Shown here piece after piece: positions 7,177 through 13,997 of a stretch of DNA of 36,581 nucleotides (positions are counted from its first letter, which is position 1; every line of letters begins with the position of its first letter). The position numbers and the translations under genes were made by a program. The DNA is from a virus: positions 1 through 36,581 of IMG/VR virus record IMGVR_UViG_3300043409_000243; one strand, written 5' to 3'. The notes under the pieces were generated by a model that saw only the letters and a list, made by a program, of their open reading frames with translations, searched no databases and had not been told where the DNA came from.

Positions 7177-7283
7177 ATAAAAGGTGGGGGTCTCGATTTG
7201 GGCTTCAACAAGGCGCAGAAGAAAGCCAGAAAATCCTGCGCGTCGCCATCCTCGAACGCTGTCTTGACAACCCCCAGGCTTAA
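7164..7283 (-). pseudogene. possible small ORF or remnant between SSB-like and polymerase genes
   Basis: After the stop of the upstream gene the same frame stays open for 39 codons and ends overlapping the polymerase start. It reads GVVKTAFEDGDAQDFLAFF... and then degenerates to a proline-rich tail. One base shift at the run TTTCTTC near 7210-7220 gives a more protein-like continuation, LRLVEAQIETPTFY, in the polymerase frame. No ATG, GTG or TTG with a ribosome-binding site is present. It could be a decayed small gene, a frameshifted gene, or chance. Confidence 0.3.
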
Positions 7284-7922
7284 TTATGCCGACCGACGAC
7301 GACGGCCAGCGGGGGCAGGCGCAGCTTCCTCAACCTTTGCAGGCTCAGGCTCACCGTCCATGCTGACCCACTCTTGCACCTCAAATACCGGGGTGTAGAT
7401 TTTGCCGTAGCTCTTGTGGGCGTAGTGATCCTTTTTGAGTTTCACAATTGCCACTGGCTTTGCTTGGTCTTTTTCGACCTGCTCTGCCAAAGCCACCGCC
7501 AAGGTCTGCACAGAACGCTTACCGCCCACTGACGTGGTGGTGTACCGCGCTTCCATGCCCTTGTCTTCACCGCTGATGCACTTGAGGCTCATGCCCACTT
7601 GTGTCTCCCAGCCTTTTTTGGCGCCGGGGGGCGCTTCATCCAACTCAGGCAACGGTTGGGACACCGACGCCATTTTCTCGGCCAACACTTCACCATCGCC
7701 CCAGGCGATGAAGCCGTGGACAAAGCTGAAAGGGTTGATGGCCCAGGTGGAGTCGTCTTCCACTTCGGTCTGATCGGCACCAAAGACCCAATGGCCAGTC
7801 TTGTCCATTTTGAGGATGACTGTACCGGCTGGGCCAACGTCTGCTTGGATCGCGCGCAAAGCGGTTGAGAGGGTGGAGACTGCGGGCAAGCCCGCTTGAG
7901 AGAACGCTACTAAATTGGACAT
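7284..7922 (-). CDS. probable ssDNA-binding protein
   Basis: The 212-residue product lies between the Fe-S nuclease and polymerase genes, the usual place for a phage single-strand-binding protein. It has an N-terminal segment with VGPAGTVILKMDKTGHWVFG, aromatic residues in INPFSFVHGFIAWGDG, a beta-rich core, and KDHYAHKSYGKIYTPVFEVQEWV before an acidic/proline linker. It ends basic (RRRRSA), unlike the acidic tail of E. coli SSB. The OB-fold is inferred from context and pattern, not from a diagnostic motif. It has the ribosome-binding site AAGGAA. Confidence 0.65.
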   Translation of the reverse strand: MSNLVAFSQAGLPAVSTLSTALRAIQADVGPAGTVILKMDKTGHWVFGADQTEVEDDSTWAINPFSFVHGFIAWGDGEVLAEKMASVSQPLPELDEAPPGAKKGWETQVGMSLKCISGEDKGMEARYTTTSVGGKRSVQTLAVALAEQVEKDQAKPVAIVKLKKDHYAHKSYGKIYTPVFEVQEWVSMDGEPEPAKVEEAAPAPAGRRRRSA

Positions 7923-7931
7923 TTCTGTTCC

Positions 7932-9059
7932 TTATTGAAGTTTAGAAAGGGCAGCAGTGAGTTGCTTCCCGATTTGAATCACCGCCGGCCTGGGATCACT
8001 CTCAGACGCGATGGTGGTACCCGAAGAGACGGCGACGACCAGATCATCGGGCAAGGCTTGCTTGCGCTTTTTGAGCGCCTTCTCAGCCTTGGCCGGTGAA
8101 ATGATAGAAGTCTCCATCACCTCAGATTCTGTAAGACCGAACGCAAACAGGGCGACTTTGGCCTTGTCTTCGTCAGTCCACTGTCTGATGGCACGCTTGG
8201 CCACCAACTTGTAATCGGGCAGTTTAGCACCGCTGTCCAGCATCTGAAGAGCCAGCGCGCGCAGGTCAGTGATCCACTGCTCGAGCATATCGGCGTTCTT
8301 CAGATACGCGCTGATCTGCGGCGCGTCCAAGGACTCGATGCTGGTCTTCAAGGCCCGGTCAACCGCGCCGGTCATCTGTGGGCAGATGGGCTTGGCTGCG
8401 CACCAGCGGCAGTGGTCGCCGGTCTTGAGCTCGGCGTCTGGCTTTTGCGCCAGCTTGACGGCCTGCACCAGTTGCAACTCAAACTCAGCAATTCGCTTTG
8501 GTGTGGTCACCCAGCGCTTGACTTGGGGCGGCTGCACGATCACGCATTCGATTTCATCGACGCCATCAAACGCCCACTTGGCTTGCTCAGTGCGCATGGA
8601 CGCTGCGGCGTAAAACATCAGTTGCGGGTTCTCTTCTACTTCCACAGCAACACCATCGCCAAACTTCCAATCCAGTACCACAGCGCGATTGCCCACCCGA
8701 CCAATAAGGTCAGTACTGCCAAACACGCCGGGAAGTAGATCACCAAAGCCAACGCGAGTTTCAGCTTCAATTTCCATCTCCTTAGTTGGGTCGATCTCAT
8801 CAAGCGCGGCCATTGCGACTTTTAGCTTGTTGTCGATCAACTCTTGCGTGAGGACTTGGTCTTCGTACTTGGTGCCCAAGTAATGCTCGGGCGGGTTGTC
8901 GGTCATCACGATGTCGGCGATGACGTTGTGCAACAGCGTGCCCTCATCGGCGTATTTGTTGCTGGGCTGGGGCGGCATCTTTTGCACCAAGGCCACTGAG
9001 CCTGGGCAGTTGATGACGCGCTTGGCGGTCGAGCCGCCGACGATGTTACTGTGGTTCAT
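7932..9059 (-). CDS. Fe-S PD-(D/E)XK nuclease, DUF2800 family
   Basis: This 375-residue protein has the Cas4/AddB-like exonuclease layout. The nuclease residues are D117 in GVFGSTDLIG, D130-x-K132 in VVLDWKFG, and QLMFY (146-150), matching the QxxxY motif. Cysteines C18, C217, C220 and C226 are spaced as in four-cysteine iron-sulfur nucleases. An ADEGTLLH segment near 37-44 matches the conserved N-terminal helix of this group. It probably processes DNA ends in recombination or replication. Its start overlaps the preceding gene by four bases. Confidence 0.9.
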   Translation of the reverse strand: MNHSNIVGGSTAKRVINCPGSVALVQKMPPQPSNKYADEGTLLHNVIADIVMTDNPPEHYLGTKYEDQVLTQELIDNKLKVAMAALDEIDPTKEMEIEAETRVGFGDLLPGVFGSTDLIGRVGNRAVVLDWKFGDGVAVEVEENPQLMFYAAASMRTEQAKWAFDGVDEIECVIVQPPQVKRWVTTPKRIAEFELQLVQAVKLAQKPDAELKTGDHCRWCAAKPICPQMTGAVDRALKTSIESLDAPQISAYLKNADMLEQWITDLRALALQMLDSGAKLPDYKLVAKRAIRQWTDEDKAKVALFAFGLTESEVMETSIISPAKAEKALKKRKQALPDDLVVAVSSGTTIASESDPRPAVIQIGKQLTAALSKLQ

Positions 9060-9370
9060 ACTTTACCTCCCGCTCTTTTAGCAACTCTTTCCATCGCATC
9101 GCCGTAACTCATACCCAAGGCTTTGTTTATTAAAGCTAAAGATGAATCGATGATTTCGTCAAAAGTACCTGGGTCAACTTCTTTGATGACGTTTAGTGTG
9201 ATCTTTGCGTCTTCCAACGCTTCGATGTCCGCACTGTTGGCGGTGTACAGCAGATCAATGTCTGCTTGGATAAGGGGCTTAAGCGGCTGTATCCGGTCAA
9301 ACATTTGTTTTCCACGGCTGTAAAAATCTTTATTTTTACCAGTGCTGTTGTCTTTAGTTTTGTGCTGCAT
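9056..9370 (-). CDS. hypothetical protein (104 aa)
   Basis: It begins at ATG 9370 with AGAGGAAAC upstream and overlaps the nuclease start by four bases. The first 25 residues are charged and lysine-rich. The rest is helical and acidic in the middle (IQADIDLLYTANSADIEALEDAKITLN), then basic at the end (VAKRAGGKV). No family is recognised. Its place in the replication operon suggests a DNA-metabolism accessory. Confidence 0.75.
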   Translation of the reverse strand: MQHKTKDNSTGKNKDFYSRGKQMFDRIQPLKPLIQADIDLLYTANSADIEALEDAKITLNVIKEVDPGTFDEIIDSSLALINKALGMSYGDAMERVAKRAGGKV

Positions 9371-9515
9371 CTGCTGTTTCCTCTTTAGTGAATTTGATTT
9401 CGCCGCTGTAGCTGTAGGTTTTGATCTCTACTGCATTGAAGGCATCTGGGAATCTGGCTTGCGCCCATTCCAAGAGAATTTTCTCTGCTTCGGTGGTGGT
9501 GATTTTCAGTTCCAT
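9354..9515 (-). CDS. very small hypothetical protein (53 aa), first gene of replication operon
   Basis: The ATG at 9515 has an excellent ribosome-binding site (AAAGGAGA). The product begins MELKITTTEAEKILLEWAQ and continues FPDAFNAVEIKTYSYSGEIKFTKEE, a helix followed by a beta-hairpin-like part with an acidic tail. It overlaps the next gene by 17 bases. Its position next to the divergent promoter makes an early regulatory role possible, but nothing in the sequence shows one. Confidence 0.8.
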   Translation of the reverse strand: MELKITTTEAEKILLEWAQARFPDAFNAVEIKTYSYSGEIKFTKEETADAAQN

Positions 9516-9541
9516 GTGGACTCTCCTTTAGTTGATGAGCC

Positions 9542-9577
9542 TTGACTGTAGCACAAAAAATAAAAGTGTGCTAAACT
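9542..9577. promoter_or_regulatory. divergent extended -10 promoters sharing a palindrome
   Basis: The inverted repeat TAGCACA (9549-9555) / TGTGCTA (9567-9573) has an 11-bp spacer. On the + strand TGC-TAAACT (9570 onward; -10 at 9572-9577) is an extended -10 seven bases before the ATG at 9585. On the - strand TGC-TACAGT (-10 at 9550-9545) is an extended -10 about 30 bases before the ATG at 9515. Each half-site lies within one promoter, so a single dimeric repressor could switch off both operons. There is no good -35 for either. Confidence 0.5.
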
Positions 9578-9584
9578 TTTTGAC

Positions 9585-9872
9585 ATGCTTGAAAAAGAAA
9601 TCGAAAAATATTTTGTCTGGACTGTGGAGCGCATGGGCGGCAAGACGTGGAAGTTCACGTCCCCTGGGCGCAAAGGTGTTGCTGACAGGATTGCTTGTTT
9701 GCCTGATGGCACTACATGGTTCGTGGAGTTGAAGACCAAGGGTGGCAGGTTGTCGCCCTTGCAAAAAATTTTTATGTCGGACATGGCGCTACTGAACCAG
9801 CGCTATGCGTGTTTGTGGACTAAGGAGCAGATTGATGGTTTCGTTACGACCGTATCAAGAGCAGGCCGCTGA
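9585..9872 (+). CDS. VRR-NUC domain nuclease
   Basis: This 95-residue protein is a minimal VRR-NUC (PD-(D/E)XK) nuclease. GVADRIACLPDG gives D34, FVELKTKGG gives E48-x-K50, and LSPLQ gives Q60, the usual order in this family. It is near the normal length for phage single-domain members, which cut Holliday-like or flap structures. The ATG has no Shine-Dalgarno, only TTTTTGAC upstream, so the mRNA may be leaderless. Its 3' end overlaps the helicase gene by 38 bases; the same nuclease-helicase pair occurs in many phages. Confidence 0.92.
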   Translation: MLEKEIEKYFVWTVERMGGKTWKFTSPGRKGVADRIACLPDGTTWFVELKTKGGRLSPLQKIFMSDMALLNQRYACLWTKEQIDGFVTTVSRAGR

Positions 9873-11175
9873 CTTCTTGTACGAGAGCGACCGCGCCATG
9901 GTGCTGGCGCCAGTGGGTGCTGGCAAGACCGCGATCACGCTCACGGCCATGGACGCCATGATCAAAGACGGCCACGTCAAGCGCTGGCTGGTGGTTGCGC
10001 CCAAGCGCGTCTGTACCGACGTGTGGCCCGTCGAAGCGGCCAAGTGGAGCAAGCACTTGAAGCTGGCCATCGCAGTCGGCACGCCCAAGCAGCGCAACGA
10101 TGCGTTTAACAGCGACGCCAACGTGATTGTGATTAACTACGACAACCTGCAATGGTTGGCTGATGTATGCGGCGTCACCGGCGACGGCCTGTTGGTGGAC
10201 GGTTTGGTGTTTGACGAGCTGACCAAGCTCAAGAACCCATCAGGCGCGCGCTTCAAGGCGTTCGACAAGATCGTCAAAGGCGTGCCCATTCGCTGGGGCT
10301 TGACCGGGTCGTTCACCAGCAACGGCTTGGAGGACGTCTTCGGCCAGTGCAAGATCATTGACCTGAGCCTGCTGGGCCGCTCCAAGGGCGCGTTCATGCA
10401 GCAGTACTTTGTGCTAATCAACAAGGAGTTTGGCGAGTGGGCGCCACGGGTTGGCTCGCTGGCCAAGGTCATGGACAAGATCAAACCAGCGACGTATGTG
10501 TTGGAGCCAGGCGAGTACAAAGACAAGCTGCCCCCGCTGCACGTTGTCGAAGTGCGCTGCGACTTGAGCGACCGCAAGCCCTACGAGAAGATGAAGGCCG
10601 ACTTTGTGGCACTAGGTGTTGCCGCGATCAATGCCGGCGTGGTGACCGGCAAGCTGCAACAAATGGCCAGCGGGTTCGTGTACGACACGCGAAAGCAAGC
10701 GTCTGACGTACCCGGCAAGTTCATTGTCACACAGACGCCGGTGTGGTTTAGCCCGCACAAATTTGATCGCTTGGAGGAGTTGCTCGATGAAAACCAGCAC
10801 GCAAATACCATTATTGTTTACCAGTACCAAGAAGAGCTCGCCGAGCTCAAGCGCCGTTTCAACCCCACGACTCTTGACGACGACCGAGCCATTGAGCGAT
10901 GGAATGCTGGACAAGTCAGGTTACTGGCCGTCCATCCAAAGTCAGCCGGGCACGGGCTCAACCTTCAGCACGGCGGGTGTCACATGGTGTTTCTGTCCCT
11001 GCCGTGGAGTCTGGAGTTGTACGAACAGACCATTGGTCGTTTGCACCGCTCAGGCCAAGCACACGCTGTGTGGTGCTACGTGATGCTGACCAACAAAACG
11101 GTCGATGAGAAAATTTTTGCCGCCTTGCATGACAAGCGAGCGGTGTCGGAGATTGCCATGGAGAGTTTGAAATGA
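9835..11175 (+). CDS. SNF2-type DNA helicase
   Basis: This 446-residue superfamily 2 ATPase acts on DNA forks or branched intermediates. Visible motifs are LRPYQEQAADFL (Q-motif-like N-terminus), Walker A APVGAGKT (25-32), VFDELT (125-130) in place of DEAH, and, near the end, SAGHGLNLQHGG and QTIGRLHRSGQ (motifs V and VI). ATG 9835 follows TAAGGAG by seven bases, while an upstream ATG at 9805 lacks one. The family has no nuclease domain of its own, which fits its pairing with the overlapping VRR-NUC gene. Confidence 0.95.
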   Translation: MVSLRPYQEQAADFLYESDRAMVLAPVGAGKTAITLTAMDAMIKDGHVKRWLVVAPKRVCTDVWPVEAAKWSKHLKLAIAVGTPKQRNDAFNSDANVIVINYDNLQWLADVCGVTGDGLLVDGLVFDELTKLKNPSGARFKAFDKIVKGVPIRWGLTGSFTSNGLEDVFGQCKIIDLSLLGRSKGAFMQQYFVLINKEFGEWAPRVGSLAKVMDKIKPATYVLEPGEYKDKLPPLHVVEVRCDLSDRKPYEKMKADFVALGVAAINAGVVTGKLQQMASGFVYDTRKQASDVPGKFIVTQTPVWFSPHKFDRLEELLDENQHANTIIVYQYQEELAELKRRFNPTTLDDDRAIERWNAGQVRLLAVHPKSAGHGLNLQHGGCHMVFLSLPWSLELYEQTIGRLHRSGQAHAVWCYVMLTNKTVDEKIFAALHDKRAVSEIAMESLK

Positions 11176-11339
11176 AACGACTAGACCTGTGGAAGGCGCA
11201 ACTCAAAGCGGCGCGATCCATACTAAAAATTCACCGCAAAGACGCCAACGCCGCCGCGCGGACGTTACAGCACACGATTGACTTGATAGCTAAACTGGAG
11301 ACAAAAATTGGAAATCACTTGGCGAAAACTGAACGCTGA
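11172..11339 (+). CDS. very small basic helical protein (55 aa)
   Basis: The ATG at 11172 overlaps the helicase stop as ATGA. The product (MKRLDLWKAQLKAARSILKI..., ending LETKIGNHLAKTER) is basic and probably a continuous helix with leucine and isoleucine spaced as in a short coiled coil. It overlaps the next gene by 32 bases. Function unknown; gene overlap and charge pattern are the support. Confidence 0.65.
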   Translation: MKRLDLWKAQLKAARSILKIHRKDANAAARTLQHTIDLIAKLETKIGNHLAKTER

Positions 11340-11499
11340 ACTCAAGACCCTGGACGAAGCCAAGGTTCTGGAGATGCTGACCCACGAACGTGAGTCAGGC
11401 AAACGAGTGTCTGTGCTGGAGCGGCTGCACCAGCGCTACACGGCCTTGCGGGCATCCCGCGAGCGTATTGAAATACTACAGGAGGCAAGACGACCATGA
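11308..11499 (+). CDS. small helical hypothetical protein (63 aa)
   Basis: The start is TTG at 11308 with GGAG seven bases upstream. The product contains WRKLNAELKTLDEAKVLEML and LERLHQRYTALRASRERIEIL, two helices rich in charged residues. No family assigned. The stop overlaps the next ATG (ATGA at 11496). Confidence 0.7.
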   Translation: MEITWRKLNAELKTLDEAKVLEMLTHERESGKRVSVLERLHQRYTALRASRERIEILQEARRP

Positions 11500-11690
11500 G
11501 CAATTGGACACCCCCACCAGGCACCAAAATTGTGATGCCAAGCGTGTTAATCACAAACGCCAAGTTTGTGCCCACCCGAGGCTCAGACGTGCAAGCGACC
11601 TGGCGCAAACAGGGTTGGACTGCACCCAGCGCAGGCTTGCCTCCGCCCCCGCCTGAAAAGGTGGTCGAGCCCTTGCGCCGGGTGAGGTGA
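11496..11690 (+). CDS. small proline-rich hypothetical protein (64 aa)
   Basis: It follows a strong aggagg ribosome-binding site and overlaps the previous stop. The product begins MSNWTPPPGTKIVMPSVLI, contains SDVQATWRKQGWTAP, and has a PPPPP run before a basic end (EPLRRVR). The WRKxGWTAP part is shared by many small phage proteins of unknown role. Function unknown. Confidence 0.75.
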   Translation: MSNWTPPPGTKIVMPSVLITNAKFVPTRGSDVQATWRKQGWTAPSAGLPPPPPEKVVEPLRRVR

Positions 11691-11693
11691 GCC

Positions 11694-11843
11694 ATGCCAG
11701 CATTTGACACATGGACTCAAGAGAACTTGGCCAAGTTTGCTGCGGAAGCCTACGCCAAGATGCAAGAGCAAGACGAGCGCATCCAGCAATTGCAAAACGA
11801 TTTGAAAACCGCGATCAACGCATACAGGGAGCTAATTAAATGA
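11694..11843 (+). CDS. very small coiled-coil protein (49 aa)
   Basis: The ATG at 11694 follows aggtgag. The product (FDTWTQENLAKFAAEAYAKM, then QEQDERIQQLQNDLKTAINAYREL) is helical with heptad-like leucine and isoleucine spacing in its second half, so it is probably a short coiled coil. It overlaps the next gene as ATGA at 11840. Confidence 0.7.
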   Translation: MPAFDTWTQENLAKFAAEAYAKMQEQDERIQQLQNDLKTAINAYRELIK

Positions 11844-12082
11844 CTGACAAAGAAGCATTGCTGGAGGCGCTTGAGGCGTTGCATTACTGTGAGGCTTTGA
11901 ACAGAGATGTTGATGAGCGAAAAATGCAAGCCATTACCGTCGTTAGAAAACTATGGGCAGAACACGCCATGCGTGAGACACAGCGCCTTGGGCAAGAGAT
12001 TGAGCCTGATGACATTGCATCCATCCTTGCCTGTCGAGAAATGTTGGATGCACAACCAGTGCCACCAAGGGAGAGCACATGA
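11840..12082 (+). CDS. small helical hypothetical protein (80 aa)
   Basis: It starts at ATG 11840. The product (TDKEALLEALEALHYCEALN, RKMQAITVVRKLWAEHAM, then EIEPDDIASILACREMLDAQ) is almost wholly helical and mildly acidic. No domain is recognised. It is chained by ATGA overlaps to the genes on both sides. Confidence 0.75.
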   Translation: MTDKEALLEALEALHYCEALNRDVDERKMQAITVVRKLWAEHAMRETQRLGQEIEPDDIASILACREMLDAQPVPPREST

Positions 12083-12183
12083 TCGAAACCATATTCACCA
12101 TATTTGCGATTGGGTTCCTTGGCATTGCGCTGGCCATCGGCGGCGTCTGCATCATGGTCTGGTTAGCGCTCAATGAAGACTAA
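12079..12183 (+). CDS. 34-aa single-span membrane peptide
   Basis: The frame begins at ATG 12079, overlapping the previous stop. It encodes MIETIFTIFAIGFLGIALAI followed by GGVCIMVWLALNED, a hydrophobic helix of about 25 residues with short charged ends. It would span the inner membrane once. It overlaps the HTH gene by 11 bases. It could be a small lysis-related or regulatory peptide. Confidence 0.55.
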   Translation: MIETIFTIFAIGFLGIALAIGGVCIMVWLALNED

Positions 12184-12352
12184 AGGCGGCGCCAGGCCAG
12201 GCAGCGGGCGCAAGCCCACACCCATCAGCGAGTCCAGGGCCATAACGCTGTGGAACGAAGGCGTCACCAAGAAGGAAATTGCCAAGCGCTTTGGCGTGGA
12301 CTATGCGGTGATTCGGTACTTCTTCAAGAAGAAGCAAATGTTCAGGACATGA
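12173..12352 (+). CDS. small helix-turn-helix DNA-binding protein (59 aa)
   Basis: The product has a basic arm with ARPGSGRKPTP at 7-17, then ISESRAITLWNEGVTKKEIAKRFGVDYAVIRYFFKKK. The part from about 33 to 54 (TKKEIAKRFGVDYAVIRYFF) is a clear homeodomain/resolvase-like helix-turn-helix with recognition helix DYAVIRYFFKKK. The arm is AT-hook-like. It is a candidate regulator of phage operons, perhaps of the 9516-9584 palindrome. Its end overlaps the convergent lysozyme gene by 11 bases, with no terminator between. Confidence 0.85.
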   Translation: MKTKGGARPGSGRKPTPISESRAITLWNEGVTKKEIAKRFGVDYAVIRYFFKKKQMFRT

Positions 12353-12818
12353 ACAGCGCGGCTTCGTCTTTGCGGCGGTTCTCAAGCCCTCTGAGCACCT
12401 TGCCGCCGGCTTTGCAGTACTGCAACAGCGACGCTATGGCCGCGTCTTTTTCCCCGCGAATAACCTTCTGACGGAAGGTGCTGCGCTGTAGCGTTCCCAG
12501 ACCAACGTTAAAAGCAAAGCTGACGCAAGCATCGAATTGGCCTTGGGTAAGAGCGACAGGAATGAGTTGGGCCACACCGCGCTCAAAGCGCTGGAGATCG
12601 CTTCTGAGAATTCCATCTACTTCGTCTTTTGAAAACGTGCGATTGTCTTCTGGGCGAAGCGGGTAAGCGCCTCTTTGATCCATTGGAATTTTTGCTTGAT
12701 CTGGGTATAAAACATGTCCGACTCCTATTGTCCAAAGCTGTGCTGGGCATCTATACGCCTTGTACCTGATGCCCTCATGGTGCTGGATCATCTTGATCGC
12801 ATCAGCGCTGACGTTCAT
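12342..12818 (-). CDS. endolysin, GH24 (T4/P1-type) lysozyme
   Basis: This 158-residue muramidase degrades host peptidoglycan. The catalytic triad is E15, C24 and T30 with the 8- and 5-residue spacing of this family; cysteine in place of aspartate is known from P1-type endolysins. WTIGVGH (29-35) is the family signature. No N-terminal signal-anchor or signal peptide is present, so it needs the neighbouring holin for release. ATG 12818 overlaps the holin stop as ATGA; the open frame continues to 12860 but that segment lies within the holin gene. It is the last gene of the late operon. Confidence 0.95.
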   Translation of the reverse strand: MNVSADAIKMIQHHEGIRYKAYRCPAQLWTIGVGHVLYPDQAKIPMDQRGAYPLRPEDNRTFSKDEVDGILRSDLQRFERGVAQLIPVALTQGQFDACVSFAFNVGLGTLQRSTFRQKVIRGEKDAAIASLLQYCKAGGKVLRGLENRRKDEAALFMS

Positions 12819-13318
12819 TTTTTGAACGCCTGCCCGCCAAACCAAAAGCTCACGATACACGCCCAGATGATCTGGGTTTCATCGTCCCACAGGTGATTGA
12901 GCGCCACATCAAAGGCCACGTCTGTGTGCCAGGCGTAATAAAAACCAAAAATCTCCACGAACATGAACATGGCAAACATGCCGTAGGTGATGACGCTACG
13001 GGTCGCTGCGCGCATGTTGGTCACCCATTGAGCCGCGCCTTGGCCCAGCGCGATATCGTGCGCATAGAGCGCTTGGCGCTCCTGCATGGCCGTCTGGTTG
13101 TTGGTGACTTCGGCGTTGATCTGAATCTGTTCGGTCTGAATGTGCTCGATGCGCTCTTGGGCTTCCAGGCCGGCTTTCTTGAGCGTCAGTTCACGTTCAG
13201 TTTGCATGGCGGCCAGCGCCAACTCATGCTTCTTATCGGCGCGGTCTTGGAATAGCTCAAGGATTTTGGGCAAGCCGCCCATCAGGAAGCTGATTAGGCT
13301 GGAGAACAGGGTTAGCAT
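12815..13318 (-). CDS. holin with three membrane segments (3TM/GTA holin type)
   Basis: The 167-residue product has a hydrophobic N-terminus (MLTLFSSLISFLMGGLP), a long charged helix from about 25 to 95 with glutamine and glutamate heptads, then two hydrophobic segments, VITYGMFAMFMFVEIFGFYY (about 108-128) and IIWACIVSFWFGGQAF (about 149-164). The ending WFGGQAFKK matches the WFGxR/xAFxK end of the three-segment holins used for gene-transfer-agent release. It lies directly upstream of the lysozyme. Confidence 0.8.
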   Translation of the reverse strand: MLTLFSSLISFLMGGLPKILELFQDRADKKHELALAAMQTERELTLKKAGLEAQERIEHIQTEQIQINAEVTNNQTAMQERQALYAHDIALGQGAAQWVTNMRAATRSVITYGMFAMFMFVEIFGFYYAWHTDVAFDVALNHLWDDETQIIWACIVSFWFGGQAFKK

Positions 13319-13320
13319 GC

Positions 13321-13776
13321 TTAACCTTTCAATTCAAAACTAAGATTGGTGTGGCGCGGGTACTGCACAACGCGCTCGCCCTCGGGGCATTTGTATTTGA
13401 TGGTTGCCAGCAAAGTTGCCTTGCCTTCCGCAATCTTCTCTTTTCTTACCATCGTCAATTGGTATGTAAACGTGTCAATCTCTGGGCCTGCCGGGCCGCT
13501 GAACCTGCTTGCTGTGGTGGTTGCTTCATGCACCATGCCCGCTGCGTCCCGAATGCTTGGGGTGAAGCTCTCAACAGAACAGTCGTCGCGCTTCTTGATC
13601 CGCGCAACGGTGACGTTGATGGGTTGCCCAGCCTCTGCCACGATTTTGAAATGCTCTGGTGACCATTCAAGAATGGCCCTATCAAACCAACCAAACTTGT
13701 CGGCCAGCGTGTAGCTGCCGCCCAGTGCGGCAACGCTTGCGGCAACCGCTCCAATGGCTTTGGTGAGGTCGATCAT
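13321..13776 (-). CDS. N-terminally anchored exported protein near lysis genes
   Basis: This 151-residue product starts at ATG 13776 (ATGA overlap with the gene before). It has a hydrophobic N-terminal segment, AIGAVAASVAALGGSYTLAD, with no lipobox cysteine, so it would be anchored in the inner membrane with the rest in the periplasm. The remainder is beta-like (INVTVARIKKRDDCS, FTYQLTMVRKEK, TIKYKCPEGERVVQYP) with two cysteines that could form a disulfide. It could be a spanin-like lysis factor or a virion protein; neither is shown. Confidence 0.7.
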   Translation of the reverse strand: MIDLTKAIGAVAASVAALGGSYTLADKFGWFDRAILEWSPEHFKIVAEAGQPINVTVARIKKRDDCSVESFTPSIRDAAGMVHEATTTASRFSGPAGPEIDTFTYQLTMVRKEKIAEGKATLLATIKYKCPEGERVVQYPRHTNLSFELKG

Positions 13777-13997
13777 TTGTCGGCTTTGTTGTCGAGCTTG
13801 TCGAAAATCTTGCCCAGCATCTCGCGGATGTCGCGGATGTCGGCCTTGTAGTCGTCCCGGTTCACATAGTTCATGGGCATGTTGCGCACGTCGCCGTCCA
13901 GCCGGTCGATGGCGATGTAGATGCGGTTGAGCGTCCACCCGCCGAAGAACCCGGCGATGGCCACGGCGATGTTGAAGAGCACTTGGTAGTCCATCAT
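13773..13997 (-). CDS. small membrane protein with coiled-coil tail (74 aa)
   Basis: The N-terminus (YQVLFNIAVAIAGFFGGWTL) is one membrane segment and the rest (RLDGDVRNMP, then RDDYKADIRDIREMLGKIFD) is a charged helix with leucine and isoleucine heptads. Similar proteins are common beside phage holins and resemble XhlA-like lysis proteins. It could also act as an inner-membrane spanin. Its start overlaps the stop of the ejection protein gene upstream. Confidence 0.7.
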   Translation of the reverse strand: MMDYQVLFNIAVAIAGFFGGWTLNRIYIAIDRLDGDVRNMPMNYVNRDDYKADIRDIREMLGKIFDKLDNKADK

